NCBI RefSeq assembly: GCF_029318685.1
Contig: NZ_CP119677.1
Coordinates: forward strand, 4,021,001-4,085,000
Origin: Ruminiclostridium papyrosolvens DSM 2782
GTDB taxonomy: Bacteria; Bacillota; Clostridia; Acetivibrionales; DSM-1351
Direction of reading: 5' to 3'
Length of the DNA: 64,000 bases
Positions within the stretch are counted from its first letter, which is position 1. Each line of letters begins with the position of its first letter. The position numbers and the translations under genes are program-made. The notes below the pieces were generated by a model, which saw only the letters and a program-made list of their open reading frames with translations, was not told the DNA's origin and ran no database searches. Below are positions 36,530 through 46,300 of this stretch, one piece after another.

Positions 36530-38260
36530 CTATTCTACTTGAGCAAGACCTTCTTTCTGTTCTTCCACATACCTCTTGATTTTATGGGTAGTTGTTCTAA
36601 GAAATTCATTTTCTCTCAGGGTGAATTCCTTTACATGTTTGTAAAGTGGCATTTTGCCATTTACTGTTTTTACAATGTTCTTAAAAATCTTCGTTAACTC
36701 ATCTTTTGGTATATTCATAGCGTTTAGCTTGTTGGCAATTGCTTCTATGTTGGGCAAAATCTGAGCACAAACAACTGTATCCCCGGAATTTTCATCATAC
36801 TTGCCCCAAACATAAGATTCACGTACAAATGGGTCTGAATTTATATAGTTTTCAACTTCTTCAGGAAAAATCTTTTTACCGTTTTTAGTTACAATAACAT
36901 TTTTAAGCCTGCCAGTTATATATAAAAAGCCTTTTCGGTCCATAAACCCAAGATCACCTGTGGAAAACCAACCATTAGACAAACACTTTTCAGTAGCTTT
37001 TTCGTTGCGGAAATAACCCTGCATGACGTTTTTCCCTTTGACTAAAATCTCTCCAATACCATTATTATCAGGTTTTAAAATTTTAATTTCAACGCCCGGA
37101 ATAGCTTTACCACATGATTTATCCTTGAAGCTTCTATCTCTGTTACCGGCTACCAGAGGTGAACATTCCGTTAATCCATAACCTTGCAGAACCTTAATCC
37201 CAATTCGTCTGAAAAATCTTGAAACTTCTGGTTTTATGGCAGCAGCCCCCACAATAATCAGCCTCATTTCTCCGCCAAAGCTATCATGTATTTCTTTAAA
37301 TAAATTCTTGCTCAGGTTTATTTTGAAAAATGATAAAAAGGTTGTTAAAAATAATGCAAAATTAAATTTTATTTTAACTGCTCTGCTTTTATTAAGTTTA
37401 TCTTGTATTTTTTTATATATATTTTCTATCAATAGGGGTACTGTAATCATTACCGTAGGCTTAACATTTTTTAAGTTTTTGGGTATATTTCTAAGTCCGT
37501 CATTGAAGGATATAGCGGCTCCGTTATATATAAATGCTAAAAACCCTAACGAACATTCATATGTGTGATGCAATGGCAATATAGATAAAGTTTTGTCATC
37601 GCTGTTAACTTTAACAGTAGAGCACACACCCATTATATCTGCACAAATATTCTGATGTGATAGCATAACACCTTTTGCTATGTCTGTAGTGCCTGAAGTA
37701 AAAATCAAAATCCTTGCCTCTTCAGAATTAATCTTTACGGAAGAATAGCTTTTGTCTCCGGCTTCCACAAGCTGTTTTCCTGATTGCACCAATTCATAAA
37801 AGGAAAGTATTCCGTCCTCATTGGTTTCAGCATCCATATCTATAAAAACCTTAGCAGTGTTAACAGTTGATTTTATCATCTTGATTTGATTTCTGTATTT
37901 ACCTGAAAAGATTATAGCCGTAGCTTCAGATCTTTCAAGAAGGTTAGTAATTTCATTTGCAGGCAGTTCTTTGTCTAAAGGTACAACAGTTCCCACGCCG
38001 TTGACTGTTGATAAATATGAAACGCACCATTCATACCTGTTCTCTCCCAGAACTGCAATAGAAGAGTTGCAAAGACCAAGCTTCAACAAAGCAGTACCAA
38101 AATACTCTACATCGTTACCAAACCGGTTATAACTGATTTGGCTATAAATATCACCTTTGTTCTTAATTAAAAATGCCGGCTTATCTTTATATAAAGCGCA
38201 GCTTTGTGTCAATAAATCCTTTAAATCGGTAATATTTCGAACCTTATAAAATTTTTCCAT
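36530..38260 (-). CDS. AMP-binding acyl-CoA synthetase-like enzyme
   Basis: A 576-residue member of the ANL superfamily, which activates carboxylic acids with ATP to acyl-adenylates and usually CoA thioesters. Visible motifs are ILIFTSGTTDIAKGVMLSH (P-loop), GYGLTECSPL (A5), STGDLGFMDRKGFLYITGR (A7/A8) and the C-terminal NGKMPLYKHVKEF with the catalytic Lys expected in the final domain. The P-loop departs from TSGTTGxPKG: Gly is Asp and Pro is Ala. The length and sequence suggest a long-chain acyl-CoA synthetase. AAAGGGG precedes the ATG. Confidence 0.88.
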   Translation of the reverse strand: MEKFYKVRNITDLKDLLTQSCALYKDKPAFLIKNKGDIYSQISYNRFGNDVEYFGTALLKLGLCNSSIAVLGENRYEWCVSYLSTVNGVGTVVPLDKELPANEITNLLERSEATAIIFSGKYRNQIKMIKSTVNTAKVFIDMDAETNEDGILSFYELVQSGKQLVEAGDKSYSSVKINSEEARILIFTSGTTDIAKGVMLSHQNICADIMGVCSTVKVNSDDKTLSILPLHHTYECSLGFLAFIYNGAAISFNDGLRNIPKNLKNVKPTVMITVPLLIENIYKKIQDKLNKSRAVKIKFNFALFLTTFLSFFKINLSKNLFKEIHDSFGGEMRLIIVGAAAIKPEVSRFFRRIGIKVLQGYGLTECSPLVAGNRDRSFKDKSCGKAIPGVEIKILKPDNNGIGEILVKGKNVMQGYFRNEKATEKCLSNGWFSTGDLGFMDRKGFLYITGRLKNVIVTKNGKKIFPEEVENYINSDPFVRESYVWGKYDENSGDTVVCAQILPNIEAIANKLNAMNIPKDELTKIFKNIVKTVNGKMPLYKHVKEFTLRENEFLRTTTHKIKRYVEEQKEGLAQVE

Positions 38261-38371
38261 CCTGGATTTCCCCTTTGAGTAATTTGGTTACTTTAATACA
38301 ATTCATTATTTTACATTAAATTTTATCAATAAAAATTCAACTAATTATCAACTATATATGTTTTTTAAAAA

Positions 38372-39409
38372 CTATTGCTTTGGAAATGAAATCAATGCAG
38401 TTGTTCCTATGCCTTTTTTACTTTCTATTGAAACGGTTCCTTCACATAATTCCACAATTCGCTTTACAAGAGCAAGCCCAAGTCCATTTCCATTGACGTG
38501 GTGTGAACGCTCTCCTTGATAAAATTTATCAAAAGCATGTCTTCTTACTTCGTCATCCATTCCAATACCGTTATCCTTTATAGTAATGAATACTCTATCA
38601 TTATTTGTAAAACAGTCAATATTTAGTACTCCATTGTTATTAGAAAACTTAATTGCATTTTCAATAATATTGCTCCAAACCTGTGCAAGCAGTGACGGAT
38701 TTCCGTAAAAAATAATACTTTCTAAGTTCAAATCAATTGTAAGGTTCTTTTCCTCCCATTTACTCTCATAGCTTAAAAGAACACGTCTTATCTGTTCATC
38801 CAGTGGAAAATTCTCCTTTTGTAGAACAATTTCCTGATTATCAAGCCGTGATAGCGAAAGAATGTTTTGAGTAAGTTTTGCTAACCTTTCAGTGTTGTCT
38901 AATATATAATTAATATACTTTTGCTCTTCCTCCCTTGATAAGGATTCATCCTGTAATAAAGTCGCATAACCCTCAATTGCAGAAAGGGGAGTTTTAAATT
39001 CATGTGAAACATTATTTACAAAGTCGTTCCTCAAGGTTTCGGTATTTGAGAGTTCTTTAACCATTATATTGAAATTTTCAGCTATTTGTTTTACTTCTTT
39101 TGCTATACTTTTTTCTTCCAATCGCACTGAAAAGTCCCCCATAGCTACTTTTTTAGCTGCATCATTTATCTTTAGTATTGGTCGAAGCATTTTACTTGAA
39201 ACATATGAGGAAATAATAGTTCCAACAGCGATACACAAAAGTGCAATAAACGATGAAGATGTAAGTGCTCCTGTAATTGGATCAAAACTGAACCTCAATA
39301 GTATATATATGATTACAAATGTAAGTGCCATTGATGCAGTCATAATTATAGCCATAATAAGTGCAAATATATGGGATATGGTAAACTTTTCCTTGTCTTT
39401 TAACATCAT
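38372..39409 (-). CDS. Sensor histidine kinase (HisKA/HATPase, HAMP)
   Basis: A 345-residue kinase. Two membrane segments (about 12-38 and 52-72) leave almost no extracytoplasmic loop. They are followed by HAMP (about 73-125), HisKA with His136 in NNVSHEFKTPLSA, and the ATPase domain (NIIENAIKF, DNGIGM, NGLGLALVKRIV). The tiny external loop suggests an intramembrane-sensing kinase that responds to envelope stress (inference). It overlaps its regulator by 4 bp. A second Met follows the first at once, so the start may be one codon later. Confidence 0.93.
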   Translation of the reverse strand: MMLKDKEKFTISHIFALIMAIIMTASMALTFVIIYILLRFSFDPITGALTSSSFIALLCIAVGTIISSYVSSKMLRPILKINDAAKKVAMGDFSVRLEEKSIAKEVKQIAENFNIMVKELSNTETLRNDFVNNVSHEFKTPLSAIEGYATLLQDESLSREEEQKYINYILDNTERLAKLTQNILSLSRLDNQEIVLQKENFPLDEQIRRVLLSYESKWEEKNLTIDLNLESIIFYGNPSLLAQVWSNIIENAIKFSNNNGVLNIDCFTNNDRVFITIKDNGIGMDDEVRRHAFDKFYQGERSHHVNGNGLGLALVKRIVELCEGTVSIESKKGIGTTALISFPKQ

Positions 39410-40077
39410 GGTTTTACCGCCTTATATCCCAAACCGCGAATGGTTTTGATTTCAAATTGATTATTATCTTTAAAACGCTCTCTCAATCTGCTAATATGAA
39501 CATCCAAGGTGTGGGGATCGCTTTCGGTATCCATACCCCATATTTCGTCCATGAGCTGCTGCTTTGTAAATGCCTTGTTGGGGTTTGAGAGCAGCTTATA
39601 AAGAATATAAAATTCCTTTTGAGGTATAAGCATATATTCCCCTTTAATATTTACAGATAACTCATCATAACTTAATTCCATATCTCCAAATATCAGTTTT
39701 CTTTCATTAACAATCTGTGCTCTTCTAAGCAGAGCATTAACCCGCAAAATCATTTCGTTAACATTTACGGGCTTTATCATATAATCATCAGTACCTACCC
39801 GAAACCCATTTTTCATATCTTCAAAAGTATCTTTAGCTGTAATCATAAGTACCGGCATATTATATCCATTATCTCTTAAGCTTTTAACCAATTCATAGCC
39901 ATCCATATTTGGCATCATAATATCTGATATAACAAGATCAATATATTGTTTTTCAATTATGTCCCAAGCTTCAAGGCCATCATTAGCTACATAATAGGAG
40001 TACCCATGTTTAGCTAAAACAGTGCAAAACAACTTACTCAGAGACTGGTCATCTTCAACTACTAATATATTAAACAT
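39406..40077 (-). CDS. OmpR-family response regulator
   Basis: A 223-residue regulator. The receiver has VVEDD, phosphoacceptor Asp52 in VISDIMMPNMDG and the switch Lys in YMIKPV. The winged-helix C-domain has LIPQKEFYILYKLLSN and RGLGYKAV. Its stop overlaps the kinase start (ATGA). It lies 200 bp downstream of the lipoprotein gene, separated by a terminator. Confidence 0.94.
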   Translation of the reverse strand: MFNILVVEDDQSLSKLFCTVLAKHGYSYYVANDGLEAWDIIEKQYIDLVISDIMMPNMDGYELVKSLRDNGYNMPVLMITAKDTFEDMKNGFRVGTDDYMIKPVNVNEMILRVNALLRRAQIVNERKLIFGDMELSYDELSVNIKGEYMLIPQKEFYILYKLLSNPNKAFTKQQLMDEIWGMDTESDPHTLDVHISRLRERFKDNNQFEIKTIRGLGYKAVKP

Positions 40078-40187
40078 TTATTTTTACCTTTCTTTTAGCT
40101 CATATCAATATACTATATTAATTTCAAATTAGCTTCAACTTACTCTTGAATGTAAAAATTCCAGTCTGAAAATTATAGAAAATTAGA

Positions 40188-40227
40188 AGGGCATATCAAC
40201 CCTTATGTTAGGTTCTTGATATGCCCT
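40188..40227 (-). terminator. Terminator-like hairpin after the lipoprotein gene
   Basis: A perfect 12-bp stem (AGGGCATATCAA / TTGATATGCCCT) with a 16-nt loop, 50 bp downstream of the lipoprotein stop. Confidence 0.75.
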
Positions 40228-40279
40228 CTATAGTTTGTACTTGCAGCCAACCTTAGTCAATGATTGACAACTTGCATAA

Positions 40280-40951
40280 TTAGTCCAGTAGCTTATAAAT
40301 TAGAATATTTTGAATCTTATTATTTTTAATATGAAAATTCATAACATCAACATAATTTACCGGCTCATATCGAAAAACATCCTCTCTTTTATCTCCCCCA
40401 CCTCCGATTAAATTCCCTTCAGGATATGCTTCCTTAAGCTTTTCAAGACTATCACCAACTTTGATATTTCTCACTGTAGAATATTTTGAGTCGGTTATTT
40501 TTATATTGAATATGTGAAAATCCTTTCCTTTGGCTGCTTTAATAGCTTTAATTTCAAGTCCGGGAAATTTGTACTGTTTTTCAGTAAAGCCAATAAGAGT
40601 ATCCATATTAAGTCCATCGTCATTGGTATATGTGTGAGATTTCTTTTCTACTGCTTTTCCCATAATACCTTCCAGTTTTTCATCGTCTACTATATCCGAA
40701 ATAGCAATTGTTTTTCCATTGTAGCTAACGGCCAATTCTTTAAGAATAACATTCCCTTCCTTCTGAATTGTGCCCTCTTTTATCACTTTGCCTGAAGACC
40801 CTGTATTGTTACCGGTTGAAGTACTTGTTGTTTTATCCTCGGTAGAGTTTGTTTTAGATGACTCAACCCGATTATCTTTACATCCAGCTATAACCGTTAC
40901 ACTAAGTACCAGAATCATAGCTACTGCGAATACTTTTTTCAAAATTTTCAT
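40280..40951 (-). CDS. Predicted lipoprotein of unknown function
   Basis: A 223-residue protein. A lipoprotein signal peptide (MKILKKVFAVAMILVLSV) ends in the lipobox VIAGC, with Cys24 as the lipid anchor. A Ser/Thr-rich linker (about 30-55) follows, then a globular domain with no family I recognise (NIKVGDSLEKLKEAYPEG resembles a short repeat found in other clostridial lipoproteins). It sits between two two-component systems and may be an accessory sensor or target of one (inference). It is monocistronic. Confidence 0.8.
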   Translation of the reverse strand: MKILKKVFAVAMILVLSVTVIAGCKDNRVESSKTNSTEDKTTSTSTGNNTGSSGKVIKEGTIQKEGNVILKELAVSYNGKTIAISDIVDDEKLEGIMGKAVEKKSHTYTNDDGLNMDTLIGFTEKQYKFPGLEIKAIKAAKGKDFHIFNIKITDSKYSTVRNIKVGDSLEKLKEAYPEGNLIGGGGDKREDVFRYEPVNYVDVMNFHIKNNKIQNILIYKLLD

Positions 40952-41050
40952 TATTGTATACCTCCAAAATTTATTTTTATTTAACTTATGGGGTAATTAT
41001 AGATTAATATTTTATTAGTGTAATAACAGACTTGTATCATTCTTGTAACA

Positions 41051-42448
41051 TTATGTTGAGGGCATAATCAATGAAACTGCAGTTCCAATATCAATTTCGC
41101 TCTCAATAACCAACTGACCGTTAAATTTTTGTATTATTTCTTTACATATTGAAAGCCCTAAACCTGAACCACTTGCGACAGGTGAATTCTGTGCTCGGTA
41201 AAATCTCTCCTGCACCATTTCGATTTCACTCTTTGCAATACCAATACCTTCATCACTTATTTTTACAATTGAATTATCATCCTTTGTAAATGTTTCAACA
41301 ATAATCCGACTTTTGGGATTCGAGTATTTTATAGCATTCTCTATAACATTGGCAATTGCGTGAGACATCAATGTTTTGTTCACACTGGCGATAACTCCCT
41401 TATTCAAATTTGTCACTAAAGTAATGTCTTTCTTTTCAGCTTTTGGCTTGAACTCTTGAGCAACTATCTCAGTTAATTCAGATAATTCTGTCCTTTCAGT
41501 GTTAAGCTCCTGTACAGCTTTGTCAAACTTGGATAACAATAATAACTCATTAATAAGGTTTGTAAGCCTGTCTGATTCATTGACCAGATGATAGTACACC
41601 TTTTTTAATTCCTCATTCTCATTTTCTCCCTCAAATAAGTATTGAGAAAAGCCCCGGATTGCAGCAAGGGGTGTTTTTAATTCATGTGACACATTAGAAA
41701 CAAATTGCTTTTGATATTGAATATAATCCTTCAACTGAATTCCCATATGATTTAAACCTTCTGCAAGCATCCCAAGTTCATCCTTCCTATTCAGATGGAC
41801 ATTCTCGAACTGTTGTTTAGAGAATTTTTCTGTTGCTCCAAGAAGGTACTTTATAGGTTTAGTTGTTTTGCTTGAGATGTATAAACTGGATAAAGTTACC
41901 AGTATAATAAATCCTGCTGCACCAATTAACAAAATATATCTAATTTTATTTAAGATATCGTAAAAGTAAGAGATATTTTCAACAAGCTCGAAAACATAGA
42001 CATTCCGGTAATATTTATCCTGAATAGGTATTGAAAAATATATTAAATTTTTATCTGTGACGGTATAAGAATAATTTCCCTGCAAGGCATTTTTAATATT
42101 TTCTTTAAAAATCAAAGGTTTTGCATCTTTAATTATTATTCCGTCTACAGCCAAACCCAGTAGTTTTTGTTTATTATCATAAATTCTCACTTCTTTACCG
42201 GATGCCTTTAATGCTTCTAAGGCACTTTTTGTGATATCTGACTGCTGCGGTGAGGATACAGCTTTATCATGACTTGTTAATATTTCAACAAATGATAACT
42301 CGCACATATCGGCCTTTTCCATCATTTGCTTTTCAATGGTCACAAAGCTGTAATAGTCTATGGCCTTGTTTACAGAAATAATTATTATTGTAAAAGATAA
42401 TACAGACAAAAATAAAAAATTCAAAAGCAGTTTGGTTGAAAACTTCAA
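41051..42448 (-). CDS. Sensor histidine kinase with extracytoplasmic domain
   Basis: A 465-residue kinase. Membrane segments at about 8-30 and 170-190 enclose a 140-residue extracytoplasmic sensor. HAMP (about 192-245) is followed by HisKA with His255 in SNVSHELKTPLAA and the ATPase domain (NVIENAIKY, DEGIGIA, GSGLGLSICKEII). It starts with TTG overlapping the stop of the regulator gene (TTGA) and has GGAGGTGA upstream. Confidence 0.93.
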   Translation of the reverse strand: MKFSTKLLLNFLFLSVLSFTIIIISVNKAIDYYSFVTIEKQMMEKADMCELSFVEILTSHDKAVSSPQQSDITKSALEALKASGKEVRIYDNKQKLLGLAVDGIIIKDAKPLIFKENIKNALQGNYSYTVTDKNLIYFSIPIQDKYYRNVYVFELVENISYFYDILNKIRYILLIGAAGFIILVTLSSLYISSKTTKPIKYLLGATEKFSKQQFENVHLNRKDELGMLAEGLNHMGIQLKDYIQYQKQFVSNVSHELKTPLAAIRGFSQYLFEGENENEELKKVYYHLVNESDRLTNLINELLLLSKFDKAVQELNTERTELSELTEIVAQEFKPKAEKKDITLVTNLNKGVIASVNKTLMSHAIANVIENAIKYSNPKSRIIVETFTKDDNSIVKISDEGIGIAKSEIEMVQERFYRAQNSPVASGSGLGLSICKEIIQKFNGQLVIESEIDIGTAVSLIMPST

Positions 42449-43143
42449 GTGGAGTCACCTCCAAGCTGGTAACCGAAGCCGTAGATTGTTTTGACATATT
42501 TCGGAGTTTCAGAATCTTCCTCAATTTTCTTTCGAAGACGCATAATGGTCATATCTACACTTCGACTGTCACCGGAATAATCATAACCCCACACTATTTC
42601 AAGAAGTTCATCCCTGGTAAATATCTTTTTGGGCCGTTTAAAGAGTGTTTCAAGAATTCCATATTCTTTTGCTGTAAGTAAAATCTGAGTTCCGTTTTTC
42701 TGCACTACTTTTGTATCAGGATTTATTTCCAGTTCACCGCATACAAGCTTTGTAGTATATTCATATTTTGCCTCATCATTGTGTTCATATCTTCTCAATA
42801 CTACTTTGATTCTGGCAATCAGTTCTCTATTGTCAAAAGGCTTGGTTATATAATCCTCTGCACCCAGTTCAAGACCTAATACCTTATCGATGGTTTCATC
42901 CTTTGCAGATACCATTATTACAGGAATGTTTGACTGTTTTACAATTTCCTTGCACAAATCATAGCCTGAGCAATCAGGCAGCATTAAATCCAGCAGTACC
43001 AAATCAGGCCGGAAGGAATTCAGTTCTATAATTCCTCTTCTGCCATTCTCTGCTGTTTTTACCTGAAAGCCCTCTCTTTTAAGCACCAACTCTGTTAAAT
43101 CTCTGATAGCAAGCTCATCATCAATTACAAGAATCTTTTTCAC
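42445..43143 (-). CDS. OmpR-family response regulator
   Basis: A 232-residue regulator of the PhoB/PhoP type. The receiver has VIDDE, the phosphoacceptor Asp52 in LLDLMLPDCSG and the switch Lys in YITKPF. The winged helix has LTAKEYGILETLFKRP and TIYGFGYQLG. GTG 43143 is chosen over TTG 43146 because of better spacing to GAGAGGG. It lies 180 bp downstream of the giant surface protein gene, so it may or may not share its transcript. Confidence 0.94.
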   Translation of the reverse strand: MKKILVIDDELAIRDLTELVLKREGFQVKTAENGRRGIIELNSFRPDLVLLDLMLPDCSGYDLCKEIVKQSNIPVIMVSAKDETIDKVLGLELGAEDYITKPFDNRELIARIKVVLRRYEHNDEAKYEYTTKLVCGELEINPDTKVVQKNGTQILLTAKEYGILETLFKRPKKIFTRDELLEIVWGYDYSGDSRSVDMTIMRLRKKIEEDSETPKYVKTIYGFGYQLGGDST

Positions 43144-43324
43144 CAAGAAGCCCTCTCTTTTAAAATCAATTATTATAGGCTGGATACCAAGCTTTGGAAC
43201 CGTAATTAACTTTGGTAATAGTGTTTATCAAATTTTTCTAACTATCCTAAAACTATCATTGTTTACTCTGTATATTCACTTTAACATTTTTTCTGTAAGA
43301 TTGACAAGATACCTCAGAGTAATG

Positions 43325-46300
43325 CTATTGACTTTGCACATAATTCAAATCATCCGTAGTTTTACCCTTGACATAGAAAACCTGCCTTGATGTATTTCGG
43401 CTGTCCCAACTGTCTACCCACTTTTCACTGCCATAGACAGAAGCACCCTTCTTTGTTATCAGGTCAAAGCTCACAAAGGTATTATCATCAGTTTCCAGTG
43501 GTATAATCCATTCAAAGGTATAGGTGCTCCCCGAAGTTCTTGTTAATTTAACTGCATCAGTGTGTGTACTTCCTTTGATGTTGTAGTGAATACTAAATGC
43601 CGCATAATCCGGTTCGCCTTGAATGTCAACCCTACCTTTTATCTTGTAGCCTGCTTTGATATACCTCCTGCTGTGTCCTACCAGAGAGTAATAGTTTATT
43701 GGCATTTTTATGGCAGGAATATCCGTGTTGTTTCTCCGTGGATACCTGTCAATTCTGCCATCCCTGTTATCATCAATACCCTTATAGGTATCGAAATAGT
43801 AGGTTCTCCAACCGGGGTCTAACATCATTGTAACTGCAAAGCTGTACGCCCTGACTCCTAAGAATTTATAGTCTACATAAACTATTTCGCTTATTCCTGA
43901 AGGAAGCCATGCTTTAAATTCAGCTCTCCCTTGCCTCCCGTCAGGATATGCACCATCTGCAATATCGAGTCTTAGTTCCCAAGTCTTTACCGTCCCTGTG
44001 TTTGAGATAAGCTTTATCTTTCCTGCATCCGAGGTGTATGTATGCCCTTCAAAGTTTAATTGGGCTTTTGATACATATTGTGAAGTTGTAAACTTAAATA
44101 GAGCCGTATCCCCGGTATTTATATGAGCTGTGGTTTCCTTACCGTTAATATATCCCTTCAGGTTTATTGGGGTTTTTACGGTGACTGGGAAGGTTATGGT
44201 CTTGTTCTGTTCTGCATTTGCTGTTATTTTAAAGATATAATTACCGTCTATAAGGGCATCGGGTACGGTATAAGGAATATTGTTCCAGCTAATATCATTT
44301 CCGCTTTTATTGCCTGTACCTGTACTGTAGCTGACGGTTTTTGTTCCTGACAGCCGAGTTCCCGATAAATTGTAAAGGGCCATTGTCAAATAAGGATTTG
44401 ATGGATATCTTGTCCATAAATTAAAAACTTCCAAATCTTCACCGGCGGGTAATGTAACAGGAAAAGCCGGGTTTCTGAAGGTTGTTTTCAGGGCTCTTAG
44501 TTCAGCTTCAAACTGCATTGGAGGAGTATCCTTCAGAGTAAATATAATCTCCGGGACATCGGTAAATATTGTTCCGTTTATGTCCATTGTAAATACATCT
44601 GACCAAGTATTTTCTATGTCCTTTACGTAATACCTGATTCTATAAGTTCCCGGGCTAAGATTTTCGGGGATTGTATAACTCCATTCCCCGCCTTCCTTCT
44701 TCCACATGATTTTCCTGTCGGATATACCTTTGTCAGTCTTAGCTCTGGTGATATTATGGTCTAAATCAAAGCTTAAATCCTTCCAGTTTGTCCTATAGGT
44801 ATTAGTAGCCCCATCAAAATCCCAATCCAGTGCTGCTTTGGCAATTGGCTTTCTGTGTACATATATGTCAACCTCTGTAGCTCCGCTGTAATAGGAGTAA
44901 TTATCCCCATATGCACCGGAGGGCTTATCTTTTACTCTTCTGTATATCTGATACTTTCCTACATTGGAAAATGAATTTTTTATTTCAGTTGTCCATCCGG
45001 TATCAGCTTTGAAAACCGCTTGGGTTCCGGCTTCCTGTCCTGTAGGGTTATCAAAATAGTCCTTGTCATGTGCATATTGCAGTTCTCTTAAAACTATTTC
45101 ATCCTTTTCAAGGTCGTCTTCACCCACATTCAGAGTAAACTGTTGATTTCGAAGTATATAGCTTTGCTGTATAGCAGGTGTTTTCTCCCATATGTATTCT
45201 AAAGCTTCATTTAAGATTTCCTGAACTGTCTTGTCTTTTGTATTAATAAATTTTGCGCAGTCCAAATATTGTTTTTGTATGGTAGTTGTTCCTGCAAGAA
45301 TAACCTTTGCATCGGTCTTTGATACAGCTGAAATGAAGTCCGAAATCTCTGATATATCACCATCACTTACATAAAGAATGTATTTACTGCTGTTTCCACG
45401 CCATGTATCTGTATAAGGCTGCCGAACATACTTGTAAATAGTACCGCTGTAGTAGCCTGTATAACTTGAAATCCATTGCAGGTTGGGAACCCAGTAGGAA
45501 ACAGTTCTTGATGCAGTTCCCGAATAACCTGACCATGACCTTGTCCAGTTAAAATATCCCTCTCCATGAGCAGGGCTTCTGGAATGTCCGCAAGGGGTAC
45601 TTGTGTATACATAGTTTTGAATAGACATGCTGCCTGTATAACCTTCCCCGTCACTGTAGGAAATGCTGGATGATGGGGTTGAACCACCATATCCGTGTCC
45701 GGAAGAATAACCACCGCCGGAGCTTATAGTCTTGGTTTCTGTCCGGGATTCATAATGGCCAAAGTCATGATAACCTCCGTTGTCTGTTACACTTGTTCTT
45801 TGCAGCTTTCCAGAGTAACCGGCACTGGTATATTGGACTTCCTCCTGAGGATAGCTTGTTCCGGTATTGCTTGACGTACTTGCAGGGGTTGAATATTCAT
45901 AGGTTTTCATGTCCCATATGTTGACGTTTGGAATGATATTTCTGCCCAGTAAAGCATTTTCCATCGTCACTCTGTTGGTTGCAAGGTATTCGTATTTATC
46001 CTGTGGTAATTCCTTATCCCTCATGATATACAAATCTACATTGGGCCTTTCTATCGGCGCATCTATATATATGTCACTTAACGGCTGGTAGTTATCTACC
46101 CAAAAATCACATTCCAGACTTGCCGACTTTTTTTCAGAATCTGTAATAAATTGAGACAGCGTATCCTGTCCGTTTACTCCATCAAACTCGTCTTGGGCAT
46201 ATACAAAGAATTTATAGTAGCCAAGCTGTGTTGGAGAATATTTGGGGAAATCACTAAGGCCATTCCATTCTTGAATCAATGTATCGACGCTGCCGTTGTT

